A stretch of 64,000 nt of DNA, taken from positions 1 to 64,000 of the forward strand of contig LBMP01000003.1 of the NCBI GenBank assembly GCA_001184205.1, in the 5' to 3' direction. The notes beneath the pieces are model-generated. The model was not told the DNA's origin. It did not search any database and worked only from the letters and a program-made list of their open reading frames with translations. Shown here in pieces: positions 52,964 to 60,625 of the stretch. The position numbers and the translations under genes were made by a program. The first letter of the stretch is position 1. Every line of letters begins with the position of its first letter. This DNA is from Desulfocarbo indianensis. Lineage in GTDB: Bacteria > Desulfobacterota > Desulfarculia > Desulfarculales > Desulfarculaceae.

Positions 52964-53949
52964 CACCTTCGGCCCGCCGCCGTCTGTTTGCTTCGCCGGG
53001 CTCCCGGCAAGGCCCCTGCCTCCGGCGCGCCGCTCCTGGCGTGGCCTGGTGGCTGCAGGCGGGGCCCCGGCGAGGGAGCGCGGGGCGCAGCCGCCCGATT
53101 CTTGGCCGCCCGACCCCGCAGGGGGCGGGAAAGGCCGGGGCGCAGCAGACCCCCTGGGGGGCTGCGGAGCCCCTGAACGGCGGCGAGCACCACGCGACCG
53201 AACAAGGGGCCAGGTCCGGGGTTCCGGTTTTCGCTTTTTTCCTCGGCGAGCTGCTCTCGGCCTGGCGCGGGGCCAGGTCAGGGGCTCCGGTCTCTTTCTG
53301 GTGATGAGGGCCGCAGGCCCACCGAACAGGAGGGCGGGGGGCCGGGCCTGCAAGGGGCTGGCCGCAGCGAAGCGGAGGCCAGGGGCCGAGCGGAAGCGAC
53401 GGCCCCGCAGCCCCTTGATTTGGCCCGGCCCAGCGAGAGAGCGCCGCCGAGGCCCGGACCCTGGCCGGGCCCGAGGCGGAAAAAAGCGAGCGAGCGTGGC
53501 GGGGGAGCCCCCCGCAGGGGCGGGCGGCGCAGCCGCCCGTTCTACAAAGGGCCGAGGGAACCACAGCCAAGAGCACCCACGGTGGGCCTGCGGCCCGGCT
53601 GGCTCTGCCTGTCCGGGCTCCCGCGACAGGTTCTTTGCCGGCGCTCGGCTCGAAGATTTTCGCATGCTTCGGGCTGGTGGCCACGTGGACCTGGTCGGGG
53701 TGGCTTTGTTGCGCCGGGCGGACCTGGTGGTTTTCTGCACCGCCACGCCGGCGAGCTATGAAATCGGGGACCTGGTCGAGTAGGCTTTGCTGCGCCGGGA
53801 GCGCTTGGAGATCGGGCCTGGGGTTGGAGCTTTTACTTGGTTCGGCCTGGGAAACGGGCTGGTTTACAATAATCCTCGGGGCCTGACCCTGCCTGAATGA
53901 GTTCACGCGCGACCGTGAAGCGATGCTCTTTACAGGCCCCGAGGAAATT

Positions 53950-53977
53950 ACTTCGCATAAGGTATATTATGTAAACT
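53950..53977 (+). other. dif site (XerCD recombination site, replication terminus)
   Basis: XerC arm ACTTCGCATAA (53950-53960), centre GGTATA (53961-53966), XerD arm TTATGTAAACT (53967-53977). This matches the 11-6-11 layout and the strongly conserved inner bases CGCATAA and TTATGT of proteobacterial dif sites. It marks the probable terminus region where chromosome dimers are resolved. Confidence 0.88.
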
Positions 53978-54074
53978 AAACCGTGGGCCTTAAAGCCCGC
54001 ACCGCCCTTGGGCAAAACCATTCGGCTTTTGGCAGGCTCTGGCATTACTATGTCCGCGGACATCAAGTCATTTT

Positions 54075-54333
54075 ATGGCGGGCCTCTTCGAGGTTGGTTG
54101 GGCGGTCGGCTTGAAATACACCCAGGGCTTCACCCGGCCATGGCCCACCGTGGCCACGGCCCTGTCCATGGCGCTCAGTCTGGCGCTTCTGGGGATTGCC
54201 CGGCGTGGGCACCGTGGGCACGGTTGCCTTGGGGATATTGCTCTTTTCCGAGCCGGCCGACGTCTGGCGCCTGTTCTGCATCGCTTTGATCGTGGCGGGC
54301 ATAGCGGGTCTTAAAATAATAACGCCGGCTTAG
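54075..54333 (+). pseudogene. sugE: Degenerate SugE/SMR efflux pump gene
   Basis: The first half reads [19 protein letters not shown]..., the hallmark start of SugE. After LSLALLGIA the frame shifts and about 15-20 codons (the LPVGTAYAVWTG segment) are missing; the remaining codons in another frame give [20 protein letters not shown]...[14 protein letters not shown] and a stop. The extreme N-terminus is also trimmed. Guanidinium/quaternary-amine export by this gene is therefore lost. It begins about 100 bases beyond dif. Confidence 0.82.
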
Positions 54334-54430
54334 CTGAGGAAGCCTGCCCGCCCCGCCCTTTGATTGACGAAGTCGCCGGGTCAAGATAACATGTTCTAAT
54401 TGTGAAAACACTTAACCGGGCTGGCCAGCC

Positions 54431-55165
54431 ATGAGCATGCAAGACACCGCCTCCTTGGCCGAAAAAATCGCTGACCAACTCAGAGGCGGCGGCGCCGCGC
54501 TCTGGGGATTCGCCCAGGTGGGCGGACTCACCAGCCAAAAGCTGAGCCGCTTTGACCGCGCGGTAAGTTTCGGCATGGCCATGGACCCCTACATCATGGC
54601 CGGCCTCAAATACGGCCCCACCCGCGAATACGCCAACCTGTACGAGTCCATGAACCAGGAAATCAACAGCCTGGCCAAGGCGGTGCAAAGCCTGCTGCAA
54701 AATGCCGGTCACGACGCCTGGGCGGTGCCCGCTTCCCTGCGCAGCGATCCGGAGAACATCCGGGGCGATTTCCCTCACAAGACCGCCGCCACCAGGGCCG
54801 GTTTGGGCTGGGTGGGCCGGCATTGCCAATTGGTTACCTTCGAGCTGGGACCCTGGCTGCGCCTGGGCACGGTGCTGACCAACGCCCAACTGCCCGCTGG
54901 CAAACCCGTGGAAAAGAGCCATTGCGGAACCTGCCACGCTTGCGTGGACGCCTGCCCGGCCGGCGCGCTCTTGGGCGGCGTATGGTTTCCGGGCCTGGAG
55001 CGGGCGGAGATTTTGAACGCCGCGGTTTGCGATGACTACAAGAAGGAGCACTTTTTCGCCTTCCACGGCGGCCACAACTGCGGCATCTGCACCAGCGCCT
55101 GCCCCTTTGGCCATAAGCTTTTGGAAAAAGATCAAAAGAAGCTGGTTAATCCCGCCAATCAATAA
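54431..55165 (+). CDS. Epoxyqueuosine reductase-like double 4Fe-4S protein
   Basis: 244 residues. C-terminal half has two ferredoxin-like clusters: HCGTCHACVDACPAGAL and HNCGICTSACPFG. The middle part AATRAGLGWVGRHCQLVTFELGPWLRLGTVLT is typical of QueG relatives that lack the C-terminal HEAT part. True QueG uses cobalamin to reduce epoxyqueuosine; the shortened N-terminus makes substrate assignment uncertain. ATG 54431. The deaminase gene follows 24 bases later and is probably co-transcribed. Confidence 0.8.
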   Translation: MSMQDTASLAEKIADQLRGGGAALWGFAQVGGLTSQKLSRFDRAVSFGMAMDPYIMAGLKYGPTREYANLYESMNQEINSLAKAVQSLLQNAGHDAWAVPASLRSDPENIRGDFPHKTAATRAGLGWVGRHCQLVTFELGPWLRLGTVLTNAQLPAGKPVEKSHCGTCHACVDACPAGALLGGVWFPGLERAEILNAAVCDDYKKEHFFAFHGGHNCGICTSACPFGHKLLEKDQKKLVNPANQ

Positions 55166-55188
55166 TTAGCTCGGCGAAGAGGCCGTTT

Positions 55189-55701
55189 GTGCAAGGCAAC
55201 AATTCCCCAGCAAAGCCTGAACCAAAGCCCGACCTTGAGCTGATGCGCCGGGCCATCGAGCTGGCCGGCCAGCGCATGCGCGGCGGCCACGGCGGCCCTT
55301 TCGGCGCGCTGGTGGTCAAGGACGGCCAGGTGATCGCCGAGGGCTGGAACCAGGTGACCTCGACCAACGACCCCACGGCCCACGCCGAGATCATGGCCAT
55401 ACGCAAGGCCGGCCAAAGCCTGGGCAACTTCAGCTTGGCGGGCTGCGTGCTCTATTCCTCCTGCGAGCCCTGCCCCATGTGCCTGGCCGCGGCCTATTGG
55501 GCCCGGCTGGATGCGGTGTTTTTCACGGGAACCCGGCGCGACGCGGACCAGGCCGGTTTCGTGGACGGATTTTTGTATGACGAGGTGGCCAAGCCCATGG
55601 AGCAGAGGAAGCTTCCCATGAAACGCCTGGATGAGCTGCGGCCGGCGGTGCTGAGGCTTTTCCAGGAATGGCGGGAAAAAGAAGACAAGGTGCCCTATTG
55701 A
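55189..55701 (+). CDS. Nucleoside/guanine deaminase (CDA superfamily)
   Basis: 170 residues. Zinc motifs THAEIMAIRKA (His, catalytic Glu) and SCEPCPMCLAAAYWAR give the complete deaminase site; this matches GuaD-type guanine deaminases, converting guanine to xanthine. GTG start, moderate site. Position after the Fe-S protein is probably incidental to function. Confidence 0.85.
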   Translation: MQGNNSPAKPEPKPDLELMRRAIELAGQRMRGGHGGPFGALVVKDGQVIAEGWNQVTSTNDPTAHAEIMAIRKAGQSLGNFSLAGCVLYSSCEPCPMCLAAAYWARLDAVFFTGTRRDADQAGFVDGFLYDEVAKPMEQRKLPMKRLDELRPAVLRLFQEWREKEDKVPY

Positions 55702-55833
55702 TTTGAGCCCGCGGCAACCGGCTGATTTCCGCGGCCAGGCAAGCGTCGCCCGCCCCTGCCCGTCCCCTTAAATGCCGATCACCCATGGGGCCGCTGATCT
55801 TAATTTTCCCTTATTTAAAAGCACGGTTAGCCC

Positions 55834-55947
55834 TTGACTGCCGCGCGCTGGCGGCTATAAGATAATTTTCTATTTTTTGCACAAACTTGTGAAACCACCT
55901 GGGCAGGGGAATCCTGCCCGGCTTTTTTGAGTCCTTAGGAGGAGGAA
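55834..55947 (+). promoter_or_regulatory. pckG promoter and leader with intrinsic terminator
   Basis: TTGACT (55834-55839) and TATAAG (55856-55861), spaced 16 bases, form a likely sigma-70 promoter. The leader then contains GGGCAGG/CCTGCCC (55901-55919) followed by GGCTTTTTT (to 55928), an intrinsic terminator ending 19 bases before the pckG ATG and 9 before its ribosome site. This arrangement suggests transcription attenuation, or a separate short RNA ending just before pckG. Confidence 0.7.
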
Positions 55948-57741
55948 ATGAACTCATCGTCCGCAGAATGCAAACACGCCAAACTAAACCAATGGGTTAA
56001 GGAGATGGCCGAGACGTGCGGCCCTAAGGATATCCATTGGTGCGACGGTTCCAAGGCGGAATACGACCGCCTCATGAAGGAAATGGTAGCCTCGGGCGCC
56101 ACCTTGCCCCTGGCCAAGCGTCCCAATTGTTTTCATTTCCGCTCAGACCCCTCCGACGTGGCCCGGGTGGAAGACCGCACCTTCATCAGCTATCCCGAGG
56201 AAATCGAAGCCGGCCCCACCAACAACTGGATGCACCCGGATCAATTGAAGGCCACCATGCGCGACCTTTACAAGGACTGCATGAAGGGCCGCACCATGTA
56301 CATCATTCCGTTTTCCATGGGACCCATCGGAGGCCCCCTTTCCAAGATCGGCATCGAGATCACCGACAGCCCCTACGTGGTGTGCAACATGCACACCATG
56401 ACCCGGGTGAGCACCAAGGTTCTGGAGGTGCTGGGCGCGGACGGCGAATACATCCCCTGCATGCATTCCGTGGGCGCTCCCCTGGAGCCCGGCCAAAAGG
56501 ACGTGCCCTGGCCCTGCGCTCCCATTGAGCAGAAATACATCAGCCATTTCCCGGAAGAGAACCTGATCTGGTCCTACGGCTCCGGTTACGGCGGCAATGC
56601 GCTTCTGGGCAAGAAATGCCTGGCCCTGCGCATCGCCTCGGCCATGGCCCGCCGCGAGGGCTGGATGGCCGAGCACATGTTGATCCTGCGCCTGACCAGC
56701 CCGGAAGGCCGCCAGTTCCACATCACCGGCGCTTTCCCCTCGGCCTGCGGCAAAACCAACCTGGCCATGATCCAGCCCACCATCCCCGGCTGGAAGGCCG
56801 AATGCATCGGCGACGATATCGCCTGGCTGAAGATCGGCCCGGACGGCCGCCTGTACGCCATCAACCCCGAGGCCGGCTTCTTCGGCGTGGCGCCGGGCAC
56901 CGCCTACGACACCAACCCTATGGCCATGGAGTCCATCAAGGAAAACTGCATCTTCACCAACTGCGCGGTGACCGATGACAGCGACGTGTGGTGGGAAGGC
57001 ATGGGCCCGGCCCCGGCGCACGCCATCGACTGGAAGAACAAGGACTGGACCCCCCAAAGCGAGACCCCGGCGGCCCACCCCAACGCGCGCTTCACCGCGC
57101 CGGCCGCCCAGTGCCCCATGATCTCGTCGGATTGGGAAAAACCCGAGGGCGTGCCCATTGACATCTTCATCTTCGGCGGCCGCCGCGGCAGCGTGGTGCC
57201 CCTGGTTTACGAGGCCCTGAACTGGGACCACGGCGTGTTCCTGGGCTCCACCGCCGCCTCGGAGACCACCGCCGCCAATATCGGCGCGGTGGGCAACCTG
57301 CGGCGCGACCCCTTCGCCATGCTGCCCTTCTGCGGCTACAACATGGGCGATTACTTCCAGCACTGGTTTGAGATGGGCGACCGCCTGGGCGACAAGGCGC
57401 CCAAGATCTTCTACGTGAACTGGTTCCGCAAATCGCCTGAAGGCAAGTTCATGTGGCCCGGCTTCGGCGAGAACTCCAGGGTGCTGAAGTGGATGTGCGA
57501 GCGGGTGGCCGGCAAGGCCGGCGCGGCGGATACCGCCATCGGCAAGCTGCCCAAGCCCGAGGATATGGACACGGGCGGCCTGAACCTCGATCCCGCCACC
57601 TTGAAGGAACTCCTCACCGTGAAGCCGGCGGACTGGAAAGCGGAACTGCCGGACATGGAAGCCCACTTCGCCAAGTTCGGCGACAGGCTGCCCCCCAGGC
57701 TGGCCAAGCAATTGGATGAGCTCAAGAAGCGCCTGGGCTAA
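55948..57741 (+). CDS. pckG: Phosphoenolpyruvate carboxykinase (GTP)
   Basis: 597 residues, normal for GTP-dependent PEPCK. The kinase-1 loop [12 protein letters not shown] (about 264-275, with the reactive Cys) and kinase-2 region, plus [16 protein letters not shown] near 408, are present. It interconverts oxaloacetate and PEP plus CO2, in gluconeogenesis or anaplerosis. Very strong AGGAGGAGG site. A regulatory leader precedes it and a GC-rich hairpin follows. Monocistronic. Confidence 0.96.
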   Translation: MNSSSAECKHAKLNQWVKEMAETCGPKDIHWCDGSKAEYDRLMKEMVASGATLPLAKRPNCFHFRSDPSDVARVEDRTFISYPEEIEAGPTNNWMHPDQLKATMRDLYKDCMKGRTMYIIPFSMGPIGGPLSKIGIEITDSPYVVCNMHTMTRVSTKVLEVLGADGEYIPCMHSVGAPLEPGQKDVPWPCAPIEQKYISHFPEENLIWSYGSGYGGNALLGKKCLALRIASAMARREGWMAEHMLILRLTSPEGRQFHITGAFPSACGKTNLAMIQPTIPGWKAECIGDDIAWLKIGPDGRLYAINPEAGFFGVAPGTAYDTNPMAMESIKENCIFTNCAVTDDSDVWWEGMGPAPAHAIDWKNKDWTPQSETPAAHPNARFTAPAAQCPMISSDWEKPEGVPIDIFIFGGRRGSVVPLVYEALNWDHGVFLGSTAASETTAANIGAVGNLRRDPFAMLPFCGYNMGDYFQHWFEMGDRLGDKAPKIFYVNWFRKSPEGKFMWPGFGENSRVLKWMCERVAGKAGAADTAIGKLPKPEDMDTGGLNLDPATLKELLTVKPADWKAELPDMEAHFAKFGDRLPPRLAKQLDELKKRLG

Positions 57742-57761
57742 GCCCACTGGCTGACGAAACC

Positions 57762-57795
57762 AAGCCCCGGCCGATCAGGCCGGGGCTTGTCATTT
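57762..57795 (+). terminator. Terminator of pckG
   Basis: 11-bp perfect stem AAGCCCCGGCC/GGCCGGGGCTT followed by a weak T tract (TGTCATTT). Confidence 0.7.
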
Positions 57796-57920
57796 GGGCC
57801 GGCGTCATAAATAAAGAAGCCGCCCCTACCCTACTATCCCCTGCCACGCGCTCCGGCGCGCCGAAGGATATAAACGGGTCCACCGCATATGGCGGGCAGC
57901 CGGATTTCTTGGCAAGCTCG

Positions 57921-58529
57921 TCAGGGCGCGGCCTGGGCCGGGTGAATCACCACGCGGGAGTTGGCGTCCAGCCGCTTGATTATCTCCAGCAGGTCTTGCT
58001 TGCTGAAGGCGATGCAGCCCGAGGTGGTCTCATAGCCGGCTAAAGCGATGTGAATGAAGATGGCGCTGCCCTTGCCGGGAATCACCGGATCATCGTTGTA
58101 GCCCACCACCACCAGCAAATCATAGCGCCGGTCACCCCGCCGCCAAAGCTCCTCGTGACTGGCCGCCAGGGGCAGCTTCACCAATCGGTTGTATTGGCTG
58201 TGGCCGGGGTCGTCGCACCAGCCGTCGTCCCGAGCGACGGCGCGCAGGGGCAGGCCCGTTTGGATGGGCCCCTGTATCTTGTCCTGGCGGAACAGCACCT
58301 GGCGGAGCCGGTAGCTGCCCGCGGGCGTGGCGCCGTCGCCCTCGCGCTTGTCCAGCTTCACGCCCGCGCGGCCCAGGGCGCAAACATAGGTTTTATTGCC
58401 GATGCTGGCCCTGCCCTCGGGCCAGACCTCCAGATCGGCGGCCCTGACCGCGACCGGGAAAAGCGCCACGGCGGCCAAGAGCAACAAGGCCGCCGCCAGG
58501 TGAAGCGTTTTTGTTCCCAGGTTTGCCAT
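57921..58529 (-). CDS. YkuD L,D-transpeptidase-family protein, secreted
   Basis: 202 residues. Signal peptide (about 10-30). The YkuD catalytic signature is FIHIALAGYETTSGCIAF (about 156-175), with the active Cys in SGC. A small member that would crosslink or edit peptidoglycan tetrapeptides. Convergent with pckG. ATG 58529; ribosome site weak. Confidence 0.85.
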   Translation of the reverse strand: MANLGTKTLHLAAALLLLAAVALFPVAVRAADLEVWPEGRASIGNKTYVCALGRAGVKLDKREGDGATPAGSYRLRQVLFRQDKIQGPIQTGLPLRAVARDDGWCDDPGHSQYNRLVKLPLAASHEELWRRGDRRYDLLVVVGYNDDPVIPGKGSAIFIHIALAGYETTSGCIAFSKQDLLEIIKRLDANSRVVIHPAQAAP

Positions 58530-58578
58530 GGTTCAACCCCGCGGGGTCCTGCCGCCGGAAACGGTCTCCTCTAAAGCC

Positions 58579-59613
58579 CTAGAAAGGTATCTCCAGGGCC
58601 AGCGAGACGCCCATCTGCTGGGACCAGACCTTGACTCCGTAATCAAAAGTATAGTCGATGTCGTAATCGGGATAGTCCAGGGTGTGCTCGCCGCTGGTGT
58701 AGATGTACATGTAATCGGCGCTCATCACCAAAGCCCCCCAGTCGCCCAAGGGCGCCCGCAGGCTCAAGGCCGCGTGCCAGGCATAGCCCTGGGTGCGCTC
58801 GGTGGTCACGCGGTTGCCGCGCAGCAGATGGCGGTCGCGGTTCTCGCCCCACACGTGGGCCAGGTCGGCCTGCAGGCTGGCCCGCCAGCCCCGGCCGGGC
58901 TGGCCCAGGCCCAGCCGGGCCAGATCGGCGGTGAGCAGCAGGCCGGCATAGGCATGCACGTATTGCTGGCGGAACCAGATGGTTTCGCCGTTCAAGGGTT
59001 GGTACTGCCACTGACCGTCATCGTCCATATTCTGTTGCACGCCGTCGCGGGTGACGAACACGAACTTCTGCCAGCGCACGCCCACCAGGGGGCGCAGGTC
59101 CAGCCAGCACGGGGCGGAGACCTCTTCGCGCAGGCTGAAGGAGAACTTGCCGTCCAGCATGAAGCTCTCTTTCAGCTCGGCCGTGGTCTCCGAATAGATG
59201 GTGGTGACCTTGGGATGCTGTTCATTCTCCCAGTCGGAATCGCGCATCACCCCGATGTCGTCCTGGCCCGGCAGGGAAGCCAGAAATTCCAGTTCCAGGC
59301 GGTAGCGAGGCCCCTCCACGCCGAAATTGACCCCGCCCCACCAGGAGTTCAGAGGGAACTCAAGCCGGCTGAGCGGGTTGATCTGGGGCTGATAAGGGTT
59401 GCCGAACTGATAGGAGGTGTGACTGCGGAAAAGCCGCTTGATCTTGGGGGCCAAAAACCAGTGGTCGCCGTTGGAGGCGTTCTCCAGGCTCGCCGCCCCG
59501 GCCGGAGCGGCCTGGGCCTTGGCATCGAGGGCCGGGGTCAGCGTTAAAAGCAGCAAGCTCAGCAACGCCGCGATCAGTGCGCGCCGCTTCATGGTTTCAT
59601 TTGGGCAAGCCAT
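58579..59613 (-). CDS. Omptin-like outer-membrane aspartyl protease
   Basis: 344 residues from ATG 59613 (GGAAAGAG upstream; ATG 59592 is an alternative). Signal peptide ending near AKAQA. The mature part is a beta-barrel ending in Phe (LALEIPF), with VMRDSDWENEQHP and NRDRHLLRG. These line up with the Asp-x-Asp-Trp (OmpT Asp83/Asp85) and Asp-x-His (Asp210/His212) catalytic pairs of omptins. It would cleave surface or foreign polypeptides at the outer face. Omptins are uncommon outside enterobacteria, so a related non-protease barrel remains possible. Confidence 0.65.
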   Translation of the reverse strand: MACPNETMKRRALIAALLSLLLLTLTPALDAKAQAAPAGAASLENASNGDHWFLAPKIKRLFRSHTSYQFGNPYQPQINPLSRLEFPLNSWWGGVNFGVEGPRYRLELEFLASLPGQDDIGVMRDSDWENEQHPKVTTIYSETTAELKESFMLDGKFSFSLREEVSAPCWLDLRPLVGVRWQKFVFVTRDGVQQNMDDDGQWQYQPLNGETIWFRQQYVHAYAGLLLTADLARLGLGQPGRGWRASLQADLAHVWGENRDRHLLRGNRVTTERTQGYAWHAALSLRAPLGDWGALVMSADYMYIYTSGEHTLDYPDYDIDYTFDYGVKVWSQQMGVSLALEIPF

Positions 59614-59779
59614 GTTTCTCTTTCCCGGTTGGCCAGAGGTTGCGCCGCCAGGGCGGCGGAAATGCTTGAAAACGCAAGTATCCTGCACCATGGCGCGAAT
59701 AAAAGCAATGGGATAGCCGCTTAGCCCTCGATAAAAGAGCGTGGTCCAGGATTATGGGCGGGCGTCTCGCCTGTTTTGC

Positions 59780-59873
59780 TTGACTGGCTTGCCGCCGGGC
59801 CTATAAAGTGAATCCGATTTAGGAGGTCCCGTCAGCCTCTCCGCCCAAGTCCAGGGAGGGAGGGGTTTTTTTA
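59780..59873 (+). ncRNA. Candidate short transcript (promoter plus terminator)
   Basis: TTGACT (59780-59785) and TATAAA (59802-59807), spaced 16, should start RNA near 59815. A stem built from CCTCTC and GGGAGG-type sequences (about 59836-59865) is followed by TTTTTTT (59866-59872). The product would be ~55 bases with no ORF. A similar arrangement precedes pckG. Confidence 0.45.
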
Positions 59874-59911
59874 TTGCCATCCCTTAAAGATGGCGACAGA
59901 CGTCTTCCCGC

Positions 59912-60052
59912 AAAGCATGCGGCAAGCCGCATGCGCAAACCGGCCGTAACTCTAGCCAAGTCGGGCCAGCCACGCGCCTCGGCAGATCCCCGTTCCCCCC
60001 TTTGCCGAGCGCTGGCTCGACTTGGCTAACCATTGGCTACAGCCCATGCTTT
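59912..60052 (+). ncRNA. Candidate structured RNA domain
   Basis: Three nested pairings: outer AAAGCATG (59912-59919) with CATGCTTT (60045-60052); 18-base arms 59953-59970 with 60011-60028, all paired on the plus strand if one G.U wobble is allowed but with one C/A mismatch on the minus strand; inner CTCGGCA/TGCCGAG (59978-59984, 60003-60009). A competing hairpin GCATGCGGC/GCCGCATGC (59915-59934) uses the same 5-prime sequence. Not matched to a known RNA family by eye. Confidence 0.45.
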
Positions 60053-60248
60053 CCAGGAGGCGCGAACCGCGCCGTGCGGGGAGCGAAAACCCTCACAAAA
60101 ACTGCCTGAAATAGTCACCGAATGTGCGCGAAAAAGTATTAAAGCTGATTAAATTACTGAAATTAAAAGTAAAATATATTTTCTACTAAAACGCTTAAAT
60201 TGTGATTTAGTTGTGGATAATGTGTTTCTTTTCTGCTATGCTGTCTTT

Positions 60249-60408
60249 GAAACAGCTTGAGAGCCCGGCCGCGCAGGGGAGCGGGCTCCAGCTCGGCCCC
60301 TGGGAAAAGCAGGGAGCTAATTGCCGATCGGCAGGGCAATTGTTTCTGGGGAAAAGGCCTCGCGCAAGGGCGATAAGCAATCGCCACATGCGCGGGGCCG
60401 GCTTTTTT
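60249..60408 (+). ncRNA. Candidate multibranch small RNA of about 160 nt
   Basis: An extended -10 (TGCTATGCT, -10 hexamer 60237-60242) precedes a closing stem AGCC, GGCC, GCGC (60262-60274, one bulge) with GCGC, GGCC, GGCT (60390-60403), which ends in TTTTTT (60403-60408). Inside are hairpins 60275-60301, 60319-60341 and 60369-60385. The size is like 6S RNA but the branched fold is not rod-like, so I leave it unnamed. Terminator-ended and free of ORFs. Confidence 0.5.
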
Positions 60409-60625
60409 AGGGCTGTCTCCGCGTCATATTGGGCTTATCCGCCTTGCCGCCAGCCTGGCGCCCGGCTTTCCCGGCCAAGGGCCCCGCCCCAAAAAGAACG
60501 CGAGCAAGCGTGATTAGCCTCCTAAATACCTTGATGTATTCCGCCAACTAGCTAAAATGGCCATAGTTGCTGAGAAGCGCCCGGCAAGCCGAACATAGTC
60601 CATTTCCTAGAAAATAGGCCCGTTG

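Larger units (their letters stand above)
52293..53942. other. Extremely GC-rich tract without convincing genes
   Basis: About 1.65 kb in which long frames stay open on both strands simply because stop codons are rare at this composition; all are Ala/Arg/Pro/Gly-rich and none shows a family motif or ribosome site. It holds many short palindromes, two diverged copies of a ~30-base unit (near 53690 and 53770, both with GACCTGGTCG...GGCTTTG.TGCGCCGGG), and paired GGGGCCAGGTC segments (53207 and 53269). Possibly non-coding replication or packaging DNA of the element. Confidence 0.6.
50404..53977. mobile_element. Xer-dependent integrated element (inovirus-satellite-like) at dif
   Basis: Bounded by a hybrid Xer site on the left (50404-50431) and a full dif on the right (53950-53977), with 24 bases identical in direct orientation (50397-50420 and 53943-53966). 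Between the crossover points are 3546 bases: a gene II/CRI-type replication initiator, a Cys-rich small protein and a GC-extreme tract with Xer-arm palindromes. No integrase, transposase, coat or Zot gene is seen, so it would rely on host XerCD and perhaps a helper phage. TLC-phi satellites have this combination (CRI-family Rep plus an attP with a divergent XerD arm). The assignment rests on sites plus Rep and is inferred. Confidence 0.75.
59614..60625. other. Gene-free kilobase with candidate structured RNAs
   Basis: About 1 kb with no convincing protein gene. It contains, in order, a sigma-70-like promoter followed by a short terminator (59780-59873), a complex inverted-repeat region (59912-60052), AT-rich DNA (60120-60230) and a second promoter-to-terminator unit (about 60237-60408). 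Each is listed separately. Confidence 0.6.

Noticed and set aside
52527-53906. 459-aa minus-strand frame and 244/323-aa plus-strand frames in the element
   Set aside because: Ala/Arg/Pro-rich, overlapping on both strands, and they translate straight through the Xer palindromes; no ribosome site or family motif.
60249-60408. Naming the small RNA as 6S
   Set aside because: Size fits, but the multibranch fold lacks the open-promoter-like central bubble and the usual gene neighbours.
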